From NCBI GenBank assembly GCA_002421005.1, contig DIJC01000026.1, positions 1-64,000 on the forward strand: a DNA stretch of 64,000 bases, written 5' to 3'. The DNA is from Enterobacteriaceae bacterium UBA5654. GTDB lineage: Bacteria; Pseudomonadota; Gammaproteobacteria; Enterobacterales; Enterobacteriaceae. The notes under the pieces are model-generated. The model was not told the DNA's origin, made no database searches, and saw only the letters and a program-made list of their open reading frames with translations. The stretch's first letter is position 1. The number at the start of each line of letters is the position of its first letter. Below, piece after piece: positions 23,692 through 32,449 of this stretch. The translations under genes and the position numbers were made by a program.

Positions 23692-26085
23692 ATGACCCAG
23701 GAAACCCCCTTTACCGATAGCGATCTCCACCTTCTTGACCGCTACTGGCGTGCCGCAAACTATCTGTCCGTAGGGCAAATCTACCTGATGGATAACCCGC
23801 TGCTGCGCGAGCCGCTGAAGCCTGAACACATCAAGCCGCGCCTGCTGGGACACTGGGGCACCACGCCGGGGTTAAATTTTATCTATGCCCACCTCAACCG
23901 GGTCATTCGCCAGCGTGACCTCGACATGATTTACATCTGCGGGCCGGGCCACGGCGGGCCGGGAATGGTGGCGAATACCTGGCTTGAAGGCAGTTACAGC
24001 GAGGTCTATCCGCAAATCTCAGCGGACGCCGACGGGATGAAAAAACTGTTCCGCCAGTTCTCCTTTCCCGGCGGTATTCCCAGCCACGCCGCGCCGGAAA
24101 CGCCCGGCTCCATTAACGAAGGCGGCGAGCTGGGCTATTCGCTGTCGCATGCCTTCGGCGCGGTATTCGATAATCCTTCGCTAATCGCCGCCTGTGTGAT
24201 CGGCGATGGCGAAGCGGAAACCGGTCCGCTGGCCTCCAGCTGGCACGGCATTAAATTCCTCAATCCCCAACGTGACGGGATGGTGCTGCCGATCCTCCAT
24301 CTGAACGGTTATAAAATCGCCAACCCGACGATCCTCGGGCGTGAAAGCGATGACAATCTGCGCCAGTATTTCAGCGGGCTGGGCTATGAGCCGCTGCTGG
24401 TCAGCGGTCACGAGCCGGAAAAAATGCACCGCCAGATGGCGCAAACGCTGGCGAGGGCGCTGGACACCATCCGGCGCTATCAGCAGCAGGCGCGCAGCGG
24501 ACAGCAGCCGGACACCCTGCCGCGCTGGCCGATGATCATTCTGCGCAGCCCGAAAGGCTGGACCGGGCCGCAAACGGTAGACGGTAAAAAAGTGGAAGAT
24601 TTCTGGCGCGCGCATCAGGTGCCGGTCTCGGCCTGCCGGGAAAACGACGATCACCGGCATATTCTTGAAACCTGGATGCGCAGCTACCAGCCCGACGATC
24701 TGTTTGATGACGCGGGGCGGCTGAAGCCGGAGCTGCGCGCGCTGGCCCCGGAGGGCGACAAACGCATGGGATCGTCGCCGTGGGCCAACGGCGGCAGGCT
24801 GCGCCAGGCGCTGGATCTGCCGGACATCCGTGAGTCCGCCGTAGCGGTCAGCGCCCCCGGCGAAACGCAGGCCGAATCCACCAAAGCGCTGGGCACCTGG
24901 CTGGCGGGCATTATTCAGCGCAACCCGGATAACTTCCGCCTGTTTGGACCGGATGAAACCGAATCCAACCGCCTCGGCAACGTATTTAAGGTGACTAACC
25001 GCACCTGGCAGGAGCCGATTAAACCTTATGACGAACAACTGGCCCCCGACGGTCGGGTGATGGAAATTCTCAGCGAACACCAGTGCCAGGGCTGGCTGGA
25101 GGGCTATCTGCTGACCGGGCGACACGGGTTGTTTAACTGCTACGAAGCCTTTATTCATATTATTGATTCGATGTTTAACCAGCACGCGAAGTGGCTGAAG
25201 GTTTCCCGCACCCTGCCGTGGCGCGCCCCGGTGGCCTCGCTGAACTACCTGCTTTCCTCGCACGTCTGGCGACAGGATCACAATGGCTACAGCCATCAGG
25301 ATCCGGGATTTATCGATCACGTCGCCAATAAAAAGGCCGATATCGTGCGCATCTACCTGCCGCCGGATGCCAATACCCTGCTGTGGGTGGCCGATCACTG
25401 CCTGCGCACCTGGGATCGCATCAACGTGATCGTCGCCGGAAAACAGCCCGCACCGCAGTGGCTGACGCCGGATGAAGCGGCAGCGCACTGCGCCGCCGGA
25501 ATGGGGATCTGGCGCTGGGCGGGTAACGTGGCGGAAGGCGAATCGCCCGATGTGGTGATGGCCTGTGCCGGAGACGTGCCAACGATGGAAGCGCTGGCGG
25601 CGGTGGATCTGCTGCGTGAATATCTGCCCGATCTGCGGGTACAGGTGGTGAACGTGGTGGATCTGATGGCGCTCCAGCCGAAAGATCAACATCCGCACGG
25701 GCTAAGCGATGAGGCGTTCGACGCTCTTTTTACGCCCGACAAGCCGGTGATCTTTGCCTTCCACGGCTACCCCAGCCTGATCCATCGTCTGACCTATCCG
25801 CGTAACAACCATCGGAATTTCCACGTGCGCGGATTTATGGAGGAAGGCACCACCACCTCGCCGTTTGACATGACGGTGATGAATGAACTGGACCGCTTCC
25901 ATCTGGCGCAGGAGGCCATTTTGCGGGTGCCTGAACTTCAGGGCAAAGCCGACGATATTCTGGAAACGTTGCAGCAGAAAATCGCCGCCCACCATCAGTA
26001 TGTGCGGGAGTACGGCGAAGATCTGCCTGAAGTGCAGGGCTGGAGATGGCCTTCGCAGCAGAGCGAGGAGAACATTCCTGAATAG
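23692..26085 (+). CDS. xfp: Phosphoketolase (xylulose 5-phosphate/fructose 6-phosphate type)
   Basis: 797 residues, full length for a bacterial phosphoketolase. This thiamine-diphosphate enzyme splits xylulose 5-phosphate (and often fructose 6-phosphate) with phosphate into acetyl phosphate plus glyceraldehyde 3-phosphate (or erythrose 4-phosphate). Family signatures are present: EGSYSEVYPQISADADGM near the N-terminus, the cofactor motif VIGDGEAETGPLA (about residues 163-175), and HGLFNCYEAFIHIIDSM in the pyrimidine domain. GAGGAA precedes the start. It lies 10 bases after the MocA-like gene, making it the last gene of the pao-like operon. Its stop is only 3 bases from the stop of the convergent ABC ATPase gene. 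Confidence 0.93.
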   Translation: MTQETPFTDSDLHLLDRYWRAANYLSVGQIYLMDNPLLREPLKPEHIKPRLLGHWGTTPGLNFIYAHLNRVIRQRDLDMIYICGPGHGGPGMVANTWLEGSYSEVYPQISADADGMKKLFRQFSFPGGIPSHAAPETPGSINEGGELGYSLSHAFGAVFDNPSLIAACVIGDGEAETGPLASSWHGIKFLNPQRDGMVLPILHLNGYKIANPTILGRESDDNLRQYFSGLGYEPLLVSGHEPEKMHRQMAQTLARALDTIRRYQQQARSGQQPDTLPRWPMIILRSPKGWTGPQTVDGKKVEDFWRAHQVPVSACRENDDHRHILETWMRSYQPDDLFDDAGRLKPELRALAPEGDKRMGSSPWANGGRLRQALDLPDIRESAVAVSAPGETQAESTKALGTWLAGIIQRNPDNFRLFGPDETESNRLGNVFKVTNRTWQEPIKPYDEQLAPDGRVMEILSEHQCQGWLEGYLLTGRHGLFNCYEAFIHIIDSMFNQHAKWLKVSRTLPWRAPVASLNYLLSSHVWRQDHNGYSHQDPGFIDHVANKKADIVRIYLPPDANTLLWVADHCLRTWDRINVIVAGKQPAPQWLTPDEAAAHCAAGMGIWRWAGNVAEGESPDVVMACAGDVPTMEALAAVDLLREYLPDLRVQVVNVVDLMALQPKDQHPHGLSDEAFDALFTPDKPVIFAFHGYPSLIHRLTYPRNNHRNFHVRGFMEEGTTTSPFDMTVMNELDRFHLAQEAILRVPELQGKADDILETLQQKIAAHHQYVREYGEDLPEVQGWRWPSQQSEENIPE

Positions 26086-26088
26086 CCG

Positions 26089-26832
26089 CTAGTGGCTTAA
26101 AATTTGTTCCAGGAACTGCCGGGTGCGCGGATGCTCCGGCTGGCTGAAAAAACGTTCCGGCGGCGCGGATTCGACAATCCGCCCGTCGGCCATCAGCACG
26201 ACCTTATCCGCCACCGTGCGGGCAAAGCCCATCTCATGCGTCACCACAATCATCGTCATTCCGCCCTCCGCCAGATCCAGCATCACGTCGAGCACCTCCT
26301 TGATCATCTCCGGGTCCAGCGCCGACGTCGGTTCATCAAACAGCATGATTTCCGGCTGCATACACAGGGCGCGGGCAATCGCGACGCGCTGCTGCTGACC
26401 GCCGGAAAGCTGTAGCGGGAACTTATGCGCCTGATTACCGATATGCACCTTCTCCAGATAGTGCATCGCCAGTTCCGTCGCCTGCTTCTGGCTCATTTTG
26501 CGCACCAGCGTCGGGCCGAGGGTCAGGTTATCCAGCACGCTCAGATGCGGGAACAAATTAAACTGCTGGAACAACATGCCGATGTTCAGACGAATGCGGT
26601 TGATATTGCGCACGTTGTCGTTCATCTCAATGCCGTTGACCCAAATCTGCCCTTTCTGGTGCTCTTCGAGCCGGTTAATACAGCGGATCAGCGTCGATTT
26701 GCCGGAGCCGGACGGGCCGCAAATCACCACCCGCTCCCCTTTCGCCACGTTCAGCGACACCTCATCCAGCACCTGGAATTTTCCGTACCATTTGCTGACG
26801 GCGTTAATTTCGATAATCGGAGACTGAGACAT
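26089..26832 (-). CDS. Amino-acid ABC transporter ATP-binding protein (AapP/GlnQ type)
   Basis: 247 residues with every ATPase motif of the polar amino acid uptake group: Walker A GPSGSGKST (about residue 38), Q-loop, signature LSGGQQQRVAIARAL, Walker B IMLFDEPTSALDPE and switch His in VVTHEMGFA. It powers the permease pair encoded just upstream. The start at 26832 overlaps the preceding permease stop by one base. It is the last gene of the seven-gene operon that begins with the MmgE/PrpD gene at 33820. Confidence 0.94.
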   Translation of the reverse strand: MSQSPIIEINAVSKWYGKFQVLDEVSLNVAKGERVVICGPSGSGKSTLIRCINRLEEHQKGQIWVNGIEMNDNVRNINRIRLNIGMLFQQFNLFPHLSVLDNLTLGPTLVRKMSQKQATELAMHYLEKVHIGNQAHKFPLQLSGGQQQRVAIARALCMQPEIMLFDEPTSALDPEMIKEVLDVMLDLAEGGMTMIVVTHEMGFARTVADKVVLMADGRIVESAPPERFFSQPEHPRTRQFLEQILSH

Positions 26833-27896
26833 CAGGCGTTCCCTTGTACGTTACGGCTGGCATCAATGCGTTTTTCTACCCAGATGGCGTAGCGGGAAAG
26901 CATGAAGCCGAACAAAATATAAATAGCGGAAATAAATACGTAGGTTTCGATGTAATACCGACGCCACTGCGGGTCCTGCATCACCGCGCTGGTGGCGGTC
27001 AGCACGTCAAACAGACCGATGATGATCACAAACGAGGTATTTTTCATGGCGGCGATAATATGGTTAGTCACCGCCGGGAGACAGATGCGCAGCGCCTGCG
27101 GCAGGATGATTTTGGTGGTGGTGTGCCAGTAGCCGAGATTCAGCACCGCCGCCGCTTCATACTGCCCGCGCGGCACCGACTGTAGCCCGCCCCGGATCAC
27201 CTCCGCCTGATAGCAGGCGAAAAACAGCGCGATACCAACCACGATACGCAGCAGCTTGTTGACCTCCATATCGGTCGGCAAAAACAGCGGGAAGACGTTG
27301 ACCGCCACAAACAGAATGGTGATCAGCGGCACGCCGCGCAGCCCTTCGATAAAAATCACCGACAGACCGCGTAAAAACGGCAGCGGCGAACGGCGTCCCA
27401 GCGCCAGCGCCACCGACGCGGGCATTCCGATGATCACGGTGCCGGAAAACAGCAGCAGCGTGAGCGGCAGGCCGCCCCAGTCGGCGGACGATACCGGCGG
27501 CAGGCCGAACACGCCACCGCTCATCAGCACGGACATCGACACCAGCGCCGCGCCCCACAGCGGCCACAGCAGGCGCGAGTGCCAGCAAACCGGGGACAGC
27601 GACAGCACTACCACCGCAAACCAGATCAGCAGGCACAGCGCGGGCCGCCACTGCTCCGCGTAAGGGTACAGGCCGAACAGGATCGGGCGATACTTTTCGC
27701 CGATCACCGCCCAGCAGGCGCCCACCGCCGCGCGGCATTGTGTGGCATCGCCGACGAAGACAGCATCGGTGACACCCCAGCGCAGCAACCTGGCCCCGAC
27801 AAAGGCGATCAGCAGGATCAGCGCCACCGTCAGCAGTGATTGCGCCACGCTGCTGAATAAGTTCCGGCGCAGCCAGAGAAGGGCAGAATAAGGCAT
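26832..27896 (-). CDS. Amino-acid ABC transporter permease (AapM type)
   Basis: 354 residues. Several N-terminal helices (to about residue 140), then the permease core with the EAA-like loop AAAVLNLGYWHTTTKIILPQALRI (near residue 250), typical of AapM/BztC subunits, which are longer than simple HisQM proteins. The ATG at 27896 is chosen because GAGGA precedes it; a TTG two codons upstream is also in frame. It works with the next permease as a heterodimer in the inner membrane. Confidence 0.92.
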   Translation of the reverse strand: MPYSALLWLRRNLFSSVAQSLLTVALILLIAFVGARLLRWGVTDAVFVGDATQCRAAVGACWAVIGEKYRPILFGLYPYAEQWRPALCLLIWFAVVVLSLSPVCWHSRLLWPLWGAALVSMSVLMSGGVFGLPPVSSADWGGLPLTLLLFSGTVIIGMPASVALALGRRSPLPFLRGLSVIFIEGLRGVPLITILFVAVNVFPLFLPTDMEVNKLLRIVVGIALFFACYQAEVIRGGLQSVPRGQYEAAAVLNLGYWHTTTKIILPQALRICLPAVTNHIIAAMKNTSFVIIIGLFDVLTATSAVMQDPQWRRYYIETYVFISAIYILFGFMLSRYAIWVEKRIDASRNVQGNA

Positions 27897-27905
27897 GGTC
27901 AATCC

Positions 27906-29108
27906 TCAGCGCTCGTGAATGGCGACATAGCGGTTAAACAGGTTCATCAGCAGCGAAGTGGTTCCGCTGATCAGCAGGTACACCACCATCATGATGGCGA
28001 TCGCCTCCAGCGCCTGCCCGGTCTGGTTCATCAGGGTATTGCTGATATTTGCCAGTTCCGGGTAGCCCACCACCACGGCAATAGAGCTGTTTTTGGCGAG
28101 GCTGACATACTGGCTGGCAAGCGGCGGCACCATCACGCGCATCGCCTGCGGGATCACCACATGGCGCACCACGTGCCAGGGAGAGAGTGACAGCGAGCGC
28201 GCGGCCTCAAGCTGACCTTTCGGCACCGACTGGATCCCGGCGCGGACGATTTCGGCGATAAACGCGGAAGAGTAAAGCGCAATCCCCAGCAGCAGGGCGG
28301 TGAATTCCGGGCTGACGGTAAAACCGCCACGGAAGTTAAACCCGCGCAGCGTCGGGCGATTCAGTTCATGCGGCGCGCCGCAGATCAGCCATACCAGCAG
28401 CGGCAGGCCGATAATCAGCGCCAGCCGCAGGCGGGCAACCGGCCAGATCCGCCCGCGCTGTTCGCGTTGGTGCCGGGCGAGCGCCGACAGCGCGATGCTT
28501 AGCACCAGCGCCACCAGCAGCGCCGCGCCGGTCCACAGCCAGCCATCGTGGGCCTGTAACACAGTCAGCGTCAGGCCGCGATTCGTTAAAAAGCCGATGT
28601 CCGCCAGCTCAATGGCTGCGCGCGGCGACGGCAGATTGCGGATCACCACTGACCAGAAAATCACCTGCAAAATCACCGGCACGTTGCGCAGCAGTTCGAC
28701 ATACACTTCCGCCAGCTTCACCAGCAGCCAGTTTTTCGATACCCGACCGAGGCCGACCAGAAACCCCAGCACCGTCGCCAGCACAATGCCGCACACCGTG
28801 ACGTACAGGGTATTGAGCAGCCCGACCAGAATGGCGCGGGCGTAGCTGTCACGCGGGGTATAGTCGATCAGCGTCTCACCAATGGCGAACTGCGCGCTTT
28901 GTGCAAGAAAAGCAAAGCCGGTCGTAATGCGCTGGTTGCGCATATTGTCCACCACGTTGCTGTACAGCCACCAGGCAAAAAGCGCGAGCAGCAGCGCCAG
29001 CAAAATCTGGTAGCACCAGGCGCGGGTAGTTTTGCTCCCCAACAGCGCAGGCGCGTTGCCTGCGGCGGGCAACGGCATGGCGGCGGAGCGTTCGGTTTGT
29101 TTCATCAT
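27906..29108 (-). CDS. Amino-acid ABC transporter permease (AapQ type)
   Basis: 400 residues, the length of AapQ/BztB subunits. The first helix is at about 30-50, with a long periplasmic insertion between later helices and a C-terminal permease core containing EAARSLSLSPWHVVRHVVIPQ, the ATPase-docking loop. It pairs with the following AapM-like permease, whose start lies 9 bases past its stop. 57 bases separate it from the binding-protein gene, with a small hairpin at about 29137-29157 (GTCCCTC ... GAGGGAC) that may tune expression. Confidence 0.92.
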   Translation of the reverse strand: MMKQTERSAAMPLPAAGNAPALLGSKTTRAWCYQILLALLLALFAWWLYSNVVDNMRNQRITTGFAFLAQSAQFAIGETLIDYTPRDSYARAILVGLLNTLYVTVCGIVLATVLGFLVGLGRVSKNWLLVKLAEVYVELLRNVPVILQVIFWSVVIRNLPSPRAAIELADIGFLTNRGLTLTVLQAHDGWLWTGAALLVALVLSIALSALARHQREQRGRIWPVARLRLALIIGLPLLVWLICGAPHELNRPTLRGFNFRGGFTVSPEFTALLLGIALYSSAFIAEIVRAGIQSVPKGQLEAARSLSLSPWHVVRHVVIPQAMRVMVPPLASQYVSLAKNSSIAVVVGYPELANISNTLMNQTGQALEAIAIMMVVYLLISGTTSLLMNLFNRYVAIHER

Positions 29109-29165
29109 ATCTGCTTATGCAACGGCCAGAGTCTAAAAAGTCCCTCGCGCGGAGGGACACGTCGG

Positions 29166-30218
29166 TTAACGAATGGGCAAGCCGTACAGCAGACCGCCGT
29201 CGGTCCACAAATTATTCAGATCGCGATCCAGCGGCTCGGCGCTTTTTGGCCCGAAGTGACGGTTATAGATGTCACCATAGTTGCCCACCTGCTTCACCAG
29301 GTTGAAAACCCATTTATTATCCAGCCCCAGCTTGTTGCCAAAGTCGCCGGTTACCCCCAGCAGCCCCTGCACGTCCGGGTCGGCGGATTTTAACTGTTCT
29401 TCAACGTTGGCCTGGTTCACCTTCAGCTCTTCGGCGTTGAAAGTGGCGTACACCACCCATTTCACGATATCAAACCACTGGTCATCGCCTTTCCGCACCG
29501 CCATGGCCAGCGGCTCTTTCGAGTAAATCCCCGGCAGGATCTGATGCTCGTCCGGGTTTTCAGCATCGAAGTTTTTCACTCCCGGCAGCGCCACTTTGTC
29601 GCGGGCGATGGCGTCGCAACGTCCGGCGAGATAGGCCGCGACATACTCTTTGTTATTCTCAATCACTACCGGGGTGTAATGCAGATGGCGGGAAGCGAAA
29701 ATCTGCGCCACGTTCTGCTCGGTGCTGCTGCCCGGCGTGATGCACACCGTGGCCCCGTCCAGATCTTCAATTTTTTTCACGCCGCTGTTAGCGCGCACCA
29801 TAAAGCCAGTGCCGGTATAAAAGTTTGGCGGCGCGAAGTTCAGTCCCAGCGAGACATCGCGGGTCAGCGAGGCGGTGATATTGCGCGACAGTACGTCCAC
29901 TTCACCGGACTGGATCGCCGGGAAGCGCTGGGCAGTGGACAGCGGCGTAAAGCGGACTTTTTTCGCATCGCCTAATACCGCCGCCGCCAGCGCCCGGCAA
30001 AAATCAACGTCCAGCCCTTCCCAGTTGCCTTTGCTGTCAATGGAAGCAAACCCGTGGCGGGCAGGATGGACGCCGCAGACCAGTTCGCCACGCGCTTTAA
30101 TTTTCTTCAGCGTATCGCCGCTTGCCGCCGGAGCGTTATCGGCGAGTGCCGGAAGCGCCAGGCCCGCCAGCGTCAGCAGCAGGGCCGACGCATAAAATGA
30201 GGTTCTTTTCAGCATCAT
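29166..30218 (-). CDS. Periplasmic amino-acid-binding protein (AapJ type)
   Basis: 350 residues with a clear signal peptide (basic LKRTS, then a hydrophobic core ending ALPALADNAPA). The mature part is a family-3 solute-binding protein: IKARGELVCGVHPARHGF, GLDVDFCRALAAAVLG, VDVLSRNITASLTRD and the C-terminal FNLVKQVGNYGDIYNRHFG shared with AapJ/BztA. It captures a polar amino acid or a similar compound. A second ATG at 30215 has better spacing to AAGGAA and may be the true start. 126 bases separate it from the upstream TauE gene, so it may have an extra promoter. Confidence 0.92.
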   Translation of the reverse strand: MMLKRTSFYASALLLTLAGLALPALADNAPAASGDTLKKIKARGELVCGVHPARHGFASIDSKGNWEGLDVDFCRALAAAVLGDAKKVRFTPLSTAQRFPAIQSGEVDVLSRNITASLTRDVSLGLNFAPPNFYTGTGFMVRANSGVKKIEDLDGATVCITPGSSTEQNVAQIFASRHLHYTPVVIENNKEYVAAYLAGRCDAIARDKVALPGVKNFDAENPDEHQILPGIYSKEPLAMAVRKGDDQWFDIVKWVVYATFNAEELKVNQANVEEQLKSADPDVQGLLGVTGDFGNKLGLDNKWVFNLVKQVGNYGDIYNRHFGPKSAEPLDRDLNNLWTDGGLLYGLPIR

Positions 30219-30344
30219 CGTTCCTTTATAAAAAACTAATATGTTGTAATTGTTTAACTTTGTGTTGCCCGTGCCTGCTTATGCTCGGCGTATTCGCGCC
30301 CGTCTGGCAACCAACGGATCTGTCAGAGCAAATGCGAAAATGTG

Positions 30345-31106
30345 CTAACGCAGCCAGCCCTGAATGCCCTGCCACAGCAGTTGCCCGCTCAGTAGCAGCA
30401 TGGTCAGGCGGAACGCCACGCGAAAAATCCGCTCCGGCAGATTGTCGAGCATCCGCGTTCCCAGCCAGGTCCCCAGCGCGCCGCTGGCGATCATCGCCAC
30501 TAGTACCGGCAGCCACGCGGCCCAGGCAAATCCCATCAGCCCAAAGGCGAGGATCTTCAGCCCGTGCTGTAACACCATGCAGGTGGCGTGCGTGGCAATC
30601 AGCGGCTGCTTCTTCAGCCCCTGAGAACTGATCAGCCCGGCGACCATCGGCCCTGTGGCTCCGACGATCATCGTGCCGATACTGCTTAGCCCGCCGCCAA
30701 TGACAAACAGCGCCCGGTTCAGCGGTTTCGCCTCGGCGCGTCGGCGCAACACCGACCAGAGAATAAACAGTCCCAGCGCGATGCGCGCCACGCTATCCGG
30801 GATCGCTGCGGCAACCGGTGCACCCAGCGCAATGCCCACCGCGCTGCCGAGCAAAAACCACAGCACCAGCGGCCAGACGACGTACATCCGCTGGATCAGC
30901 GTGCGGCTGAGGTTGGAGCCAAGCTGCACCATGCCGTGTACCGGCATCAGGCTGCTGACCGGCATACCGGCGGCCATCACCGCCAGCAGCGCAGTCCCCC
31001 CGCCCAGCCCCATCGCCGCCGTCAGTGCCGAGGTCAGAAAACTGCAAAACACCATCACGCCAGCAAACAGCGGGGTAATTTCTGCGGGGATCAGCGAGAA
31101 GGTCAT
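30345..31106 (-). CDS. Sulfite exporter TauE/SafE family permease
   Basis: 253 residues with about eight hydrophobic helices and the duplicated TauE/SafE pattern (MGLGGGTALLAVMAAGMPV in the first half, VGATGPMVAGLISSQGLKKQ in the second). The family moves sulfur-containing or carboxylated anions across the inner membrane. Its start overlaps the stop of the upstream MmgE/PrpD gene by four bases, so it serves the same pathway, either importing the substrate or exporting a product. Confidence 0.88.
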   Translation of the reverse strand: MTFSLIPAEITPLFAGVMVFCSFLTSALTAAMGLGGGTALLAVMAAGMPVSSLMPVHGMVQLGSNLSRTLIQRMYVVWPLVLWFLLGSAVGIALGAPVAAAIPDSVARIALGLFILWSVLRRRAEAKPLNRALFVIGGGLSSIGTMIVGATGPMVAGLISSQGLKKQPLIATHATCMVLQHGLKILAFGLMGFAWAAWLPVLVAMIASGALGTWLGTRMLDNLPERIFRVAFRLTMLLLSGQLLWQGIQGWLR

Positions 31107-32428
31107 TGCAGGTAATCATCCGCCAGCAGGCGTTGATACAGCGCCTGCGCCTCGTCGCGCGACAGCGCCCGGCTGGCGCAGTCGACGAATTTTTCCGCCA
31201 GCAGCCCTTCCGGCAGCGGGTTATCCACGCTGGAGCCGCGCGCCCCCGCGACAAACTGGTGAAACTGACGACCATCGGTGGCGGTCAGCGTGACGTAAGC
31301 GCTGTGCGTCGTCGCCTCGTCGTGACAGCTGAGGGTGACGTTGTGCATCAGCCGCTGCGTCGCCGGGTCGGCAAACCGCGCGGTATCAATAAAATCATCC
31401 AGCGTCAGCGTTCCGGCAACAAACGCCCGCGCCACGCAATAATGCAGGCTGAATTTGCCCGCCAGCGGGTTTTCCGGCTGCGGAATATTGATGTGCGGGA
31501 AGCGGATCGGATGCACCTGTACGTCAATGCGTTCCACCTCCTGCGGGCGTAATCCGGTCTGCTCGCGCAGCGCCAGCACCCCGTCCAGCGGCGATAAGAT
31601 CGCGTAGCAGCAGGAGAAATATTTGAAGTTGTTAGGCTTCGCAGTATCAAGAATATGCGGCGTTGCCGTCCAGGGTTCGGTCAGCGGCGTCGAATCGGCA
31701 TTGTCGCTGCCGTTGAAAACGTTGAAATAGCCGTGGTGATGCTCAAACGCCGTTTGCCCGGCGCTGAAGCCTTCCTGCGCCAGCCTGACCGCCAGCACGG
31801 CGCTGCGCGCCGCCTGCCCGACGACCAGCGCTTTGGTCTGACTGCCAAAGTTGGATTTGATCCCCGACGCCAGCGATGCGCAAATGGACAACGCCGTCGC
31901 CGTCTGTGCCTCATTCAGATCCAGCAGCACCGCGCAGGCCGCAACACCGGCAAAAATGCCGACGCTGGTGGTCGGGTGCCAGCCGTGACGGTACTGGAAC
32001 GGACTCACCGCTTTGCCCATCCGCACGGCGGTTTCATAGCCCGCCAGATAGGCGCGCAGCACCGCTTCGCCGTTAAGCTCATGCTCGTCCGCCAGCGCCA
32101 GCAGCGCAGGCAGGACAGCGACGGAAATATGTCCGTGCAGCCAGGAGTTGGAATCATCAAAATCCAGCAGATGCGCGGAGGTGCCGTTGAGCAGCGCCGC
32201 ATCCAGCGCGTTCAGCCGCAAACCGGTGCCGAAGACCCGGCTTTTTCCCGCTGCCGCTCCGGGCGTGATGACCCGCCGCAGTTTAGTCGCACCGTCCTGC
32301 ACGCCGCCTGCCAGGGTGACGCCGAGAGTATCAATAATGGCGGTACGCGCCTGTTCCTGCGCCGCCGCGGAAAAACGCTGGCGGGAAAATGCCAGCAGGC
32401 TGGCGGCGAATTGTCGGGCAATAGTCAT
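31103..32428 (-). CDS. MmgE/PrpD family protein (first of two)
   Basis: 441 residues covering the whole MmgE/PrpD fold: an N-terminal all-helical domain (IIDTLGVTLAG, LLDFDDSNSWLHGHISVAVLPALLAL, GYETAVRMG) and a C-terminal lid domain. Family members include 2-methylcitrate dehydratase, cis-aconitate decarboxylase and iminodisuccinate epimerase, so the enzyme probably acts on a polycarboxylate. It lies 21 bases after the other MmgE/PrpD gene and is only moderately similar to it, so the two probably do different steps or form a mixed enzyme. Confidence 0.88.
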   Translation of the reverse strand: MTIARQFAASLLAFSRQRFSAAAQEQARTAIIDTLGVTLAGGVQDGATKLRRVITPGAAAGKSRVFGTGLRLNALDAALLNGTSAHLLDFDDSNSWLHGHISVAVLPALLALADEHELNGEAVLRAYLAGYETAVRMGKAVSPFQYRHGWHPTTSVGIFAGVAACAVLLDLNEAQTATALSICASLASGIKSNFGSQTKALVVGQAARSAVLAVRLAQEGFSAGQTAFEHHHGYFNVFNGSDNADSTPLTEPWTATPHILDTAKPNNFKYFSCCYAILSPLDGVLALREQTGLRPQEVERIDVQVHPIRFPHINIPQPENPLAGKFSLHYCVARAFVAGTLTLDDFIDTARFADPATQRLMHNVTLSCHDEATTHSAYVTLTATDGRQFHQFVAGARGSSVDNPLPEGLLAEKFVDCASRALSRDEAQALYQRLLADDYLQ

Positions 32429-32449
32429 GAACCACTTTCCTTGAAAAAA

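Noticed and set aside
24181..25698. 505-residue minus-strand frame inside the phosphoketolase gene
   Set aside because: Shadow of the phosphoketolase coding frame; composition biased and no recognisable motif.
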